Assembly (NCBI GenBank): GCA_021163265.1
Contig: JAGGXC010000015.1
Location: 1 to 48,212 of the forward strand
Length of the DNA: 48,212 bases
Reading direction: 5' to 3'
From: a bacterium
Lineage (GTDB): Bacteria; Patescibacteriota; Minisyncoccia; Minisyncoccales; JAGGXC01
This document shows, piece by piece, positions 9,680 to 19,500 of this stretch. A program made the translations under genes and the position numbers. The notes under the pieces were generated by a model. The model made no database searches and had not been told where the DNA came from. It saw only the letters and a list, made by a program, of their open reading frames with translations. How positions within the stretch are numbered: position 1 is the first letter of the stretch; the number at the start of each line of letters is the position of its first letter.

Positions 9680-10258
9680 ATGATTCTTTTGAAGAAAAAG
9701 AATAATAAAAAAGGTTTTACATTAGTTGAGATAATGGTAACACTGGCTATTTTGGGATTCTTTTTTGGAATAATTACAGGTATTTTTACCATATCACTAA
9801 AATCTCAAAAGAGAGCGCTTATAAAGCAGGAGTTGTTTTTACAGGGAGAATATGTGATGGAATATCTGGCAAAACAATTGGCTTTATCAAGCAACATTTC
9901 ATCTACAACAATGAGTAGCTGCACAGGTAATGTTAATTTTAGTTATGCTACAAGTGTTGGTAGTATAAGGTTTGTTACCTATGATGATAATTGTATTCGT
10001 GTAGGTACGAGCACTGTTAACAATTTGTTTCAAAGAGTTATTTCGGGCGGTTCAGATTGGCCAGATGGCCCTCTTACTTCTGATAAGTTTGAAGTTAAAG
10101 ATTTTAATATTCGTCTTGTTCAAGCTAGCAGTACAACCAATCATCATCAGCCAAGGATAACAATTTACCTTAGAATGAAAGCAAAAAGTACAAAAGAGGA
10201 ATTAGCTCCTGAAGTTGAGTTTCAAACAACGATTTCCCAAAGGAATCTTAATGATTGA
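9680..10258 (+). CDS. Pseudopilin (PilW/GspJ-like)
   Basis: Prepilin motif KKG|FTLVEIMVTLAILGFFFGIITGIF. Confidence 0.82.
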   Translation: MILLKKKNNKKGFTLVEIMVTLAILGFFFGIITGIFTISLKSQKRALIKQELFLQGEYVMEYLAKQLALSSNISSTTMSSCTGNVNFSYATSVGSIRFVTYDDNCIRVGTSTVNNLFQRVISGGSDWPDGPLTSDKFEVKDFNIRLVQASSTTNHHQPRITIYLRMKAKSTKEELAPEVEFQTTISQRNLND

Positions 10259-10267
10259 TCTTATTTT

Positions 10268-11047
10268 ATGAATAAATTAAATAATATCAAAAATATGTTT
10301 TTCAAAAAGAAGACAGGCAAAAAAGGAGTGTCAATATATCTTGCCTTGATTATTTTGGTAATTTTTATGGCAATAAGTTTTGGTTTAGGAACAGTATTGT
10401 TAAGCCAGATAAAAAGAAGTCATCAAGCGGGCTATGCAGATAGAGCCTGGAGCGCTGCAAACACAGGCATTGAAGCCATTCTTTATTTAGAAGATAGATG
10501 TCATGATGGTTCTTTTTGTAGTACTCACGGCACCATTTGTAATCCTTCTTGTACAGGACTTACGAATGGCTATTCAACTTCTAGTTCTTTGACCGATGGA
10601 TCGAGGTATATTGCCGACATTACAAAAAACTGCGGTTATTTTGTTGTGTATTCTACTGGCACTTATCAAGGAAAATATTCTCAGGCTATATATCAAGGAG
10701 GACAGCCAGTAGGTGTTATTTTAAACGAGGCTTCAGGAAAAACTTGTAGTGAAATTTGTCAAGAATACGATTGTGATTGCGAAGGGATTAGTACTTTAGA
10801 GACAACTATTAATTGGCAGTATGCTACTGGAGGAACACCATTTTGTGGTGTTCCTCATTGTTTTCCTGGGGTAGGTTGTCCTCTTTGCCAGTATAATAAT
10901 GGTACCTGCGACACTGTAATGACAGCTCTTATTGGACCTTGCGGGCCTGGTATCTGGCGAGAAAAGCGTTGTTGTAAAATTTGTGATAATAGTGATGGAG
11001 TTGCTACTGCGTGGAGTTATTGTTTCTGTACAAGTTCTTCTCCTTAA
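10268..11047 (+). CDS. PilX-like exported protein, extremely cysteine-rich
   Basis: KKGVSIYLALIILVIFMAISFGLGTVLLSQIKRS N-terminus resembles PilX; about 20 Cys after the TM; last of the pseudopilin run. Confidence 0.65.
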   Translation: MNKLNNIKNMFFKKKTGKKGVSIYLALIILVIFMAISFGLGTVLLSQIKRSHQAGYADRAWSAANTGIEAILYLEDRCHDGSFCSTHGTICNPSCTGLTNGYSTSSSLTDGSRYIADITKNCGYFVVYSTGTYQGKYSQAIYQGGQPVGVILNEASGKTCSEICQEYDCDCEGISTLETTINWQYATGGTPFCGVPHCFPGVGCPLCQYNNGTCDTVMTALIGPCGPGIWREKRCCKICDNSDGVATAWSYCFCTSSSP

Positions 11048-11089
11048 TGAAAAATTTATTTGCCCTTTTTCTAAAAGAGCAAGTTAACT

Positions 11090-13126
11090 ATGACCCGCCA
11101 GGAGGCGAAAAAAAGAATAGAAAAATTAAAAAAGGTGATTAATTATCACCGTTATTTATACCATGTCTTGGATAGAGAAGAGATTTCTCCTGAGGCATTG
11201 GATTCACTGAAGCACGAGCTTTATCTTTTGGAACAGCAATACCCTGATTTAATTACTCCGGATTCTCCAACTCAGCGGATTGGGGGGAAACCTTTAGAGA
11301 AGTTTGAGAAAGTTTATCATTCTGTTCCTATGCTTTCAATCGAGGATGTCTTTTCCGAAGAAGAACTTCGTCACTGGGAAGATTACTTAAAGAAATTGGT
11401 TCCTTCTGAAAAAATTGATTTTTTCTGCGAACTTAAAATTGATGGCTTTGCTATAACATTGATTTATAAAAATGGCATCTTGTTTAAAGGTGCTACTCGA
11501 GGTGATGGAAAAATAGGAGAAGATGTTACCCAAAACTTAAAAACCATTGAAAGTATTCCTCTTTCGCTCTTTTTACACCATCCTTTACCTTCGGATATGA
11601 AGCAAATTGAGGAAAGGTTAAAAAAGCTAATCAAGAAAGGAGAGATTGAAATAAGAGGAGAGGTGTATATGACCAAAAAAGATTTTGAAAACTTTAATAA
11701 AGAAAGAAAGAAAAAAGGAGAGCCTACTTTTTCAAACCCTCGCAATTTAGCAGCAGGTTCTATTAGGCAACTTGATCCGAAACTTGCTGCCTCACGTCCT
11801 CTGAAATTCTTAGCTTATGATTTAGTGACTGATGTTGGCCAAATTACCCATTCTCAAGAGCACAAAATTCTTCCAGCTTTGGGTTTTAGAACTGATCCAG
11901 GAAGAGAATGCAAGAATATAGATGAAATTATCGATTTTTGGAGAGAAATAAGCAAAAAGAGAGATACACTTCCGTTTCAAATAGATGGAATAGTAGTTAA
12001 TGTTAATAATAATGCTCTTTTTAAGAAATTAGGAGTGGCAGGCAAGAGTCCTCGCGGCGTAAGGGCTCTAAAGTTTTCTCCTCAACAAGCAACAACGAGA
12101 ATTTTAGATATTAGAGTGCAGATAGGAAGAACAGGAGCAGTTACTCCTATTGCTTATCTTAAACCAGTAAAAGTGGGTGGAGTAACTATTACGCGTGCTA
12201 CTTTACACAATGAGGATCAAATAAGAAAATTAGGGGTTAAAATTGGAGATACAGTAATTGTGGAGAGAGCAGGAGATGTAATACCAGCTGTAGTGAAAGT
12301 TTTTCCGGAATTAAGAGATGGTACAGAGAGGGAATTTAGAATGCCTCGCGCCTGTCCTGTTTGTGGTGCAAAACTAATAAGACCAAAGGATGAAGCAGTA
12401 TGGCGCTGTCCGAATTATAATTGTCCGGCAAGAAAGAGAAGATTTCTTTATCATTTTGTTTCAAAAAAGGCTTTTGATATAGAAGGTCTTGGTCCAAAAA
12501 TTATTGACCAATTAGTTGAAGAGAATTTGATTTCTCAGCCATCAGACATTTTTACTCTTAAAGAAGGCGATTTAATACCTTTAGAAAGATTTGCTGAGAA
12601 ATCAGCTAAAAACATTGTTGAAGCAATTCAAAGAAGCAAAAAAATTCCGCTGTCTCGGTTTATATATAGTCTGGGTATTCGTCACGTAGGAGAGGAAACG
12701 GCAATTGATTTGGCTCAATATTTTGGCAGCATCGACAACTTGAAAAAAGCTACCAAAGAAGAATTAGAAAAGATACCCGATATTGGTCCTGAGGTTGCTG
12801 AGAGTATTTATAATTTCTTTTCATCAAAAAGAAATCTTAAATTAATTGACAATCTTTTAAAGGCAGGGGTAGAAATTATTCCTCCTCCAAAAATTGGAAA
12901 GAAACTTAAAGGTAAAACTTTTGTGTTAACAGGAACTTTAAGTAGTTTTACAAGAGCAGAAGCAGAGAAAAAGATAAGGTTGTTAGGAGGGCATCCTTCG
13001 AGTTCTGTTTCGAAACAAACTGATTTTTTGGTTGTTGGTAAAAATCCAGGTTCAAAACTCAAAAAAGCTAAAGAATTAGGAGTTAAGATTATAGACGAAA
13101 ACGAATTCCTCAAGTTAATAAAATAA
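11090..13126 (+). CDS. ligA: NAD-dependent DNA ligase LigA
   Basis: ELKIDGFAITLIYKNG, Zn finger CPVC...CPNYNC, HhH repeats, C-terminal BRCT (GKTFVLTGTLSSFTRAEAEKKI). Confidence 0.98.
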   Translation: MTRQEAKKRIEKLKKVINYHRYLYHVLDREEISPEALDSLKHELYLLEQQYPDLITPDSPTQRIGGKPLEKFEKVYHSVPMLSIEDVFSEEELRHWEDYLKKLVPSEKIDFFCELKIDGFAITLIYKNGILFKGATRGDGKIGEDVTQNLKTIESIPLSLFLHHPLPSDMKQIEERLKKLIKKGEIEIRGEVYMTKKDFENFNKERKKKGEPTFSNPRNLAAGSIRQLDPKLAASRPLKFLAYDLVTDVGQITHSQEHKILPALGFRTDPGRECKNIDEIIDFWREISKKRDTLPFQIDGIVVNVNNNALFKKLGVAGKSPRGVRALKFSPQQATTRILDIRVQIGRTGAVTPIAYLKPVKVGGVTITRATLHNEDQIRKLGVKIGDTVIVERAGDVIPAVVKVFPELRDGTEREFRMPRACPVCGAKLIRPKDEAVWRCPNYNCPARKRRFLYHFVSKKAFDIEGLGPKIIDQLVEENLISQPSDIFTLKEGDLIPLERFAEKSAKNIVEAIQRSKKIPLSRFIYSLGIRHVGEETAIDLAQYFGSIDNLKKATKEELEKIPDIGPEVAESIYNFFSSKRNLKLIDNLLKAGVEIIPPPKIGKKLKGKTFVLTGTLSSFTRAEAEKKIRLLGGHPSSSVSKQTDFLVVGKNPGSKLKKAKELGVKIIDENEFLKLIK

Positions 13127-13131
13127 TTTTT

Positions 13132-14229
13132 ATGATTTTCTCCAGAGTTGCAAGCCACTTCAAAAAATTTGATTGGGTTCTTTTAGGAGCTATTTTTTTG
13201 TTAGTGATTTTTGGGCTTATCTCGATTTGGAGCAGTTCCTGTGCTAAGGGAGATTTCTTTAATTTTAAAAAGCAGATATTATTTTTGGCAATCGGGATTC
13301 TTTTGATGATTTTTGTAAGTTTTCTTGATATTCTTTCTTTAAAAAACAATCCATATTTGATTCTGTTTTTGTATTTTATATCCATTTTTTTATTAATCGG
13401 CCTTTTTTTTGTCCCTCAAATTAGAGGAGTAAGAGGTTGGTACAAAGTAGGTGCTTTTTCTTTTGATCCTATTGAGGTAGTAAAAATTATTTTAGTGATT
13501 CTTTTGGCAAAATATTTTTCAATGCGGCATATAGAAATGTATAGATTACAGCATATTGTCCTTTCAGGAATTTACGTATTTATTCCTTCTGTATTAATAT
13601 TTTTTCAACCCGATCTTGGGTCTGTTTTAGTTTTGCTTTTTCTCTGGATCGCGATTCTTGTGATTTCTGGAATTAAACTTCGTCAATTTCTTCTTTTGTG
13701 TTTTGTTTTTATAGTATTAGGAGTAATAGGATGGTTTTTTCTTTTGCAAGATTATCAAAGAGCACGAATTTCTGCTTTTTTAAATCCTCGAATTGAACCT
13801 CTTGGAGCAGGTTGGTCTCAAAGACAATCAAAGATTGCTATAGGCTCAGGGGGTTTTTGGGGAAAAGGTATTACAAAAGGTTCTCAAACTCAATATGGGT
13901 TTTTGCCGGAACCACAGACCGATTTTATTTTTGCAAGCATAGCAGAGGAAACAGGAATTGTAGGTATTGGTATTTTATTAACTCTTTATTTAGTTGTTGT
14001 TTTTAGGATAATAAAGATTGCGTCTCTTGCGAGAAATAATTTTTTTCGGCTTTTTGCCTCTGGTTTTGCTGCTGTATTAGTATCTCAGATATTTATTCAT
14101 ATTGGTATGAACTTAGGGATATTGCCTATTATTGGTATTCCTTTGCCTTTTGTTAGTTATGGAGGCTCAGGATTGATAGCTAATTTTGTCAGTTTGGGAA
14201 TAATTCAAAACATTAAATCTCGAGAATAA
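13132..14229 (+). CDS. rodA: Rod-shape determining protein RodA (SEDS family)
   Basis: GVRGWYKVGAFSFDPIEVVKI, QPDLGS, GFLPEPQTDFIFASIAEETG, PLPFVSYGGSGL. Confidence 0.92.
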   Translation: MIFSRVASHFKKFDWVLLGAIFLLVIFGLISIWSSSCAKGDFFNFKKQILFLAIGILLMIFVSFLDILSLKNNPYLILFLYFISIFLLIGLFFVPQIRGVRGWYKVGAFSFDPIEVVKIILVILLAKYFSMRHIEMYRLQHIVLSGIYVFIPSVLIFFQPDLGSVLVLLFLWIAILVISGIKLRQFLLLCFVFIVLGVIGWFFLLQDYQRARISAFLNPRIEPLGAGWSQRQSKIAIGSGGFWGKGITKGSQTQYGFLPEPQTDFIFASIAEETGIVGIGILLTLYLVVVFRIIKIASLARNNFFRLFASGFAAVLVSQIFIHIGMNLGILPIIGIPLPFVSYGGSGLIANFVSLGIIQNIKSRE

Positions 14230-14256
14230 ATTTTAACCTCGAGAATAAATTTTAAC
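14219..14256. repeat. Perfect 19-bp tandem duplication across the rodA stop codon
   Basis: CTCGAGAATAAATTTTAAC at 14219-14237 and again at 14238-14256. Confidence 0.95.
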
Positions 14257-14276
14257 TGTTGATAACTTTATAGTAT

Positions 14277-14301
14277 ACTCTTTCAATAAAAGAGTTTTTT
14301 T
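14277..14301 (+). terminator. Probable Rho-independent terminator after rodA
   Basis: ACTCTTT-caata-AAAGAGT followed by a T run. Confidence 0.7.
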
Positions 14302-14327
14302 ATTATAATTACTTTAATGAAGCAAAA

Positions 14328-14356
14328 GATATCTTGGATATCCGATATCAGATATG
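14328..14356. repeat. Four consecutive GATAT(C/G) units ending on the start codon of the HTH gene
   Basis: GATATCTTG GATATCC GATATCA GATATG. Confidence 0.9.
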
Positions 14357-15187
14357 ATCAAGAAAAGCAAAAAGTTATATAAAAAAACAGGTTATATCTC
14401 TCTTAGAGAAGCAGCAAAATATTGTCCTTATTCGCAAGAGTACTTATCGCTAAGGGCTCGACAAGGTAAGCTAAAAGCAGTAAAGATTGGAAGAAATTGG
14501 GTGACAACAAAAGAGTGGGTAGAGGATTATCTTCGAAGGTTTAATAATGTTGGAAAAAAAGAAATTGAACCAGAGAAAATATCTTTATATCAGGGATTGC
14601 CTGAATCTTATTCCTTTGAAGAATCTGAAGAGAAAAAGGTCATAAAACATTTGTTATTTCTCGGGATTACTACAGTAATTCTGTCAATAAGTTTAATCTT
14701 TTTGGCTGCCTTTTCTCGGAATACCTACGACGTCAATAGCTATGCTCTAGAAGGAGATATAAATATAATATCAGAAGAAACATTTTCTTCTCTAACTTTT
14801 AGTGATCTTAAATGCTCTTTGATAAAAAACTTCAAAGATTATAAGGATTGGCTAAAAAAGAAGGTTAGCGATGTGTTTGTCGTTTTAAATCATAAATATA
14901 TTGGTTTGAAAGAAAGGTTTTCAAGTCTATCTCTAAGGAGTTTATTTAAAAAGAGGATTCCTTCAGAAACAGTAAAAATATCTGAAACAGCAGTTCAAGA
15001 AGAGATGGGAGTTGTGATATTTCCTCATTCTTTAGAGGCAAAAGCAAAAGAGCAAATAGCAAACGCTTTCTCTGATAAAGTGAAAATAGAACCGCAAGAC
15101 GAAAATTCAGGTATTATTGTTCCTATCTTTAAAAGCAAAGAAGAGCAGAAATATTTTTATATTATGGTACCAGTTAAAGAACAATGA
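14354..15187 (+). CDS. Membrane-anchored helix-turn-helix (excisionase/MerR-like) protein
   Basis: N-terminus YISLREAAKYCPYSQEYLSLRARQGKLKAVKIGRNWVTTKEWVEDYLRRF; single TM HLLFLGITTVILSISLIFLAAFS; extracytoplasmic C-terminal part. Confidence 0.75.
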   Translation: MIKKSKKLYKKTGYISLREAAKYCPYSQEYLSLRARQGKLKAVKIGRNWVTTKEWVEDYLRRFNNVGKKEIEPEKISLYQGLPESYSFEESEEKKVIKHLLFLGITTVILSISLIFLAAFSRNTYDVNSYALEGDINIISEETFSSLTFSDLKCSLIKNFKDYKDWLKKKVSDVFVVLNHKYIGLKERFSSLSLRSLFKKRIPSETVKISETAVQEEMGVVIFPHSLEAKAKEQIANAFSDKVKIEPQDENSGIIVPIFKSKEEQKYFYIMVPVKEQ

Positions 15188-16578
15188 TGTTTATTTTTGA
15201 TAAAAAAAATAATGTTGTTTTTTCTGTAGTTTTTCTTGGGGTGCTTTTTTTGACACTTGGTTTTGGTATTGTGAGAGCCCAGAATTATTCAAATCTAAGA
15301 ATATTTTATCAAGGCACTTTAGCAACTTCTGAAGGAGAGCCGGTAGAAGACGGACGATATAATATGAGATTTTTAATTTACGATGCGCAAGAAGGAGGAA
15401 ATATTATCTGGCAAGAAGAACATTCTTTTTACGATGCTGTATTTGTTAGAGGAGGGAAGTTTCAGGTGATTTTGGGAAGAAAAAATCCAATAAACCTTGA
15501 TTTTGATAAGGGACCTTTTTGGTTAGGCACGATGATAGGAGAAGAAACAGAAACAGGAGATATTGTCTGGAATATAGGAAAAGAACCGCGCAAAGAAATT
15601 GTTTCTCTTTCGCAGGTTCTGGAAGAAGAGTTTTCTTCTCAAAAATTAGAAGATCTTTCTCAGATAATAAAAGATAAAATAGGCAGCCAACCTAATACAG
15701 TAGTGGTGTTTAGTTTAGAGGAGCTTGAAAAAATGAAAGGCAAAAATACTACAACCTCTGGCATTTCTCTGGGAATCTTCCAGAATTTTATAAATTTTAT
15801 AACCGACAAATTATCATTTATTGTTGAAGAACTCTCGAAAATAGGAGAAAAACTCGATGCTATTTTTTCAAAGTTAAGCGAAATTGCCAGTTCAATTGTT
15901 GAGATGGGAAATAAAATAGATATTTTATACAAAGTGCTGATTATAGATAAAGGACTTGTGCCAAAAGAGGAAATTAAACCTTCTTCTCAAGGGTCAGAAA
16001 ATATTATTTATACAAAAAAGAAGGTTGAGAATCTTATCTTGAAAGGAGGAGAAAGATCAGTAAAGATAATCAATAATTCTATTAAATCTGATAGTTTGAT
16101 TTTTGTGAGTTTTCTTGATGATCCTGGCAGTGCTTGGTGGATTTCTGAGAAACAAAACGGGTATTTTATTCTCTCCCTGAAAGATCCTGCGCCTTCAGAT
16201 TTGCAATTCAGTTATTGGATATTAAACAAAAAAGAATCTCAAGAAGAAAAATTGCCAGAGGTCGGAGAAAATAATACTTTAGAAATTCCTGAATTAACTC
16301 CCTCAGAAATTCCAGCCAAAGAAAACACTTCTTCTGCAAGCACTTCTCAAAACGGTACTAGTTCAGAAATTAATACCAATGAGAGAGAGAATATTCAAGA
16401 AAACAATTCGACCTCAGGAGTTAATCAGCAAAACCAACAAGACCAACAAGATCAAGAGAATCAGGAAAATAATTCTTTCCAGTCAGCGACAGAAACTACT
16501 GGTATTCTTGATACCTCTTCTGATACAAGTTCTCAAACTTCTTCTTCTTCTTCTCAAACTTCTTCTTCGCAGAAATGA
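15184..16578 (+). CDS. Exported protein with N-terminal surface/fiber-like domain, coiled coil and Q/N/S/T-rich tail
   Basis: Signal-like N-terminus; FYQGTLATSEGEPVEDGRYNMRFLIYDAQEGGNIIWQEEHSF; low-complexity QQNQQDQQDQENQENN...SSQTSSSSSQTSSSQK; ATGA overlap with the upstream gene. Confidence 0.7.
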   Translation: MMFIFDKKNNVVFSVVFLGVLFLTLGFGIVRAQNYSNLRIFYQGTLATSEGEPVEDGRYNMRFLIYDAQEGGNIIWQEEHSFYDAVFVRGGKFQVILGRKNPINLDFDKGPFWLGTMIGEETETGDIVWNIGKEPRKEIVSLSQVLEEEFSSQKLEDLSQIIKDKIGSQPNTVVVFSLEELEKMKGKNTTTSGISLGIFQNFINFITDKLSFIVEELSKIGEKLDAIFSKLSEIASSIVEMGNKIDILYKVLIIDKGLVPKEEIKPSSQGSENIIYTKKKVENLILKGGERSVKIINNSIKSDSLIFVSFLDDPGSAWWISEKQNGYFILSLKDPAPSDLQFSYWILNKKESQEEKLPEVGENNTLEIPELTPSEIPAKENTSSASTSQNGTSSEINTNERENIQENNSTSGVNQQNQQDQQDQENQENNSFQSATETTGILDTSSDTSSQTSSSSSQTSSSQK

Positions 16579-16588
16579 TTTTAATAAA

Positions 16589-19500
16589 ATGAATCCAAAG
16601 AACTCTTTTTTAACTCTTTCTTTCAAAAAGATTGAGACATTATTACTGCTTGTCGTTGCAGGAATCTTTGTTTTTGCAATACAGGCCAACAGCGAGTATA
16701 GGATGATAAGTCCTGATATAGAACTTCAGACTATTTCTTATCCTCAAAAGATCTCTGTCTCTTTGAAAGAAAACAGCAAGGAGACAATTGAAGGAGAGGC
16801 AGAAATTACAGATCCTTATTTAATTCGTTTTTCTGGCAATGAGTTTTTAGAAAGGAATATATCTTTTCAAACAGGCTTCAATGGTTTGGATATATCAATA
16901 GAAACAGATAAACCGCTATTCAAAAAAGAAAATTTTTATCAGAGACAGTCTTTTTCTGAAAAGTTTAGAAAGTTTGTTGGAGGTAAAACACTTCCTCAAT
17001 TTCGATTAATAAAAAGCATTACTTCAAGAGAAGATGGCTTTGGAGAAATTATTCATTTCGCCGGTCTCGATTTTAATATCTCTTATGTGAGAGAAGAAAA
17101 ATTAAAAGAGAAAGATATAAAACAGATTGTTTCTCTAAAAAACAAAACTTCCGAACCCTTGCTTGTTTCTCTTGTTTTTAAAAACAAGATAAAAGCAGAT
17201 AAAGTATATTGGGGAGGTAGACGTCATTTTTTTTCTCCTCTGCCAGAAAAAGTCTCTCCGTTTTCATTGGTTGAATTTTATGGAGATGACAAAACTCATA
17301 CTATTGGCTATGATATTTCAGATATTTCTTCCAGCAAACATCCTCAAATGTGGATTCAAAGAGAGGGTTCAGATAATCTTTTAATACTTTCGGTCGATAT
17401 TTATCTTCCTCCTCAATCGTCAGATCAATTCTCTGGTGTTTACAAACTTACTGCTCTTCCTTTAGCGGCTGACGAAGATTCAGGATTTGTTGTAGAAAGA
17501 GGTGCTACTTGGAACAGTTATTACAATCCAATGACAAAAAAATTTATATATAAAGTAACCACATCTCCTTTAAATTACAGAGATAAAAAAGGAGAGTGGA
17601 AACCTATTAATCTTTCAATCAAAGAATTGGAATCGCCGTATTGTTTTGGCGTTTCTTGTTATAATTACGGGCTGGAAGAAAATTACTTCAAAACATATTT
17701 CAATGCCAAAGGAGAAGTTCTTTCTTTCAACCCCGACGGTTATTGGATGAAAACAACAATTGTGGATCTGGATATATACGATCCTTTAATAAAAGGATTT
17801 TATTCTATATCGAAAGGCACTTTCAATTTTTCTCCTCGTATTTCAAAATCCCATTTTAGTTATCCTGGCATTTATAAATCTTTGGAAGGCAAAAGTCACC
17901 GTCTGAATTACGACATTAATTCTTCTTCTGTTATTGAGGAATACATTATAGAAACAAGAGATTCTCTTCCTTCTTTTGAAGAATTTTCAGAAGAGCAGAT
18001 TAATAATATGTATCTTGGCGTAGTTTCTGCTTTTGAAATAGATGATAGTCTTCAAATAGAATTAGTTTATAAACATAGAAGCAAAGAAATCTGGAATAGA
18101 AACTTGGGTGAGCGTAGAGATATAGAATCTATTAATTTTTATTCGCAAGATGGCAATCTTCAGTTTAGAATCGAAGAAGCCTTTGCTACTGACGAAAATG
18201 GAGAGCGTATACCTGTTTCTTATATGATTGATTACAATAAAGGAAAATATATTATTCGCAAAATGGTTCCTTTATCCTGGCTTCTTGATTCAAAGAGAGC
18301 TTATCCAATAGTTATTGATCCAACAGCAAGTTATTATGCTGGTTCTGGTGATGGATATGTTGCGCATTCAGCTTCTACTTGGAGTGCTGTTCATGATGCT
18401 GGCACAGGTACTCAAGCAAATTCTACAGCTTCAAGTTATAACGATGGTTTATCAGTGGGGTATAACGGAATCAATCGTACTTATAATATAGCTCGTTCTT
18501 TTTTTCCTTTTGATACTTCTGGTCTTCCTGATGATTCTGTAGTGGTTTCCGCTTCTTTATATGTTTATGGAAGATATAGCGAAATTCCGGTTCCTCCCGG
18601 TTCCGACGTTTCTGCTCAAAAAGGTACACAAGGAACTAGTTTAACTACTGATGACTATGATGCTTTTTCTGGATCAACTTATGGAACAACGAGTTGGAGT
18701 AATGACGGTTACAATACAATTAGCTTTAATTCTACTGGTAGATCCGATATTAATAAAACCGGTACTACTTATATTTGTTGTCGTGAGTACTCACATGATT
18801 ATTTAAATGTATCGCCAGGGTCCCATATTTATCACAATGGCGTTTGTTATTCAGAATACACAGGGACTAGTAATGATCCTTATCTATATATAACCTATGA
18901 CAATCCACCTCAGGTAGGTACAATCACTCTCAATGGAGGCAACCCCATTACTTTAATTGAAAATTCAACTACTTCAGTAGTAGCGACCGCTACTGTGTCA
19001 GACGCTGATGGGTATTCAGATATTGGGAAGTATGGCGGTAAGTTATATCGTTCAGGTGTAGGATCAAGCTGTTCTTGGAATGATAATAATTGTTATAAGG
19101 GTTCTTGTTCTTTAAGTTCTTGTGCAGGAACAAGTTGTATTTTGACTTGCAATTTTAAGCTTTGGTTTCATGCTGATCCTACTGATTCCGGAACCTGGGC
19201 ATCTGAGTGGTGGGAAGTAAAATTAGATGTACTGGATAGTTATAATATTGAAGATTCAGGCACTACCTCCCAGGAACTTAATTCTCTGCAGGCATTAAGC
19301 GTTTCGCCATCGAGCTTCGATTATGGCACTCTTAATCCCGGAGAAAATACAGGTACTTTAAACCAGACTACCACTATTACTAATACAGGCAATATTGCCA
19401 TAGATGCTTATATTTACGGTACAGATTTAACAAGCGGTTCAGATAATATTCCTATAAGCTATCAAGAATATTCCACTTCTTCAGGAGTAAGTTATGGGTC

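Noticed and set aside
16520-16570. TCTCAAACTTCTTCTTC repeats as a possible CRISPR or VNTR
   Set aside because: Only two imperfectly spaced copies in a Ser/Gln-coding low-complexity tail; no spacers.
16379-16588. N-terminal extension of the giant ORF (MRERIFKKTIRPQELIS...LLLLLLKLLLRR)
   Set aside because: Alternate-frame reading of the low-complexity Q/N/S-rich end of the upstream gene; a proper signal/TM start exists at ATG 16589.
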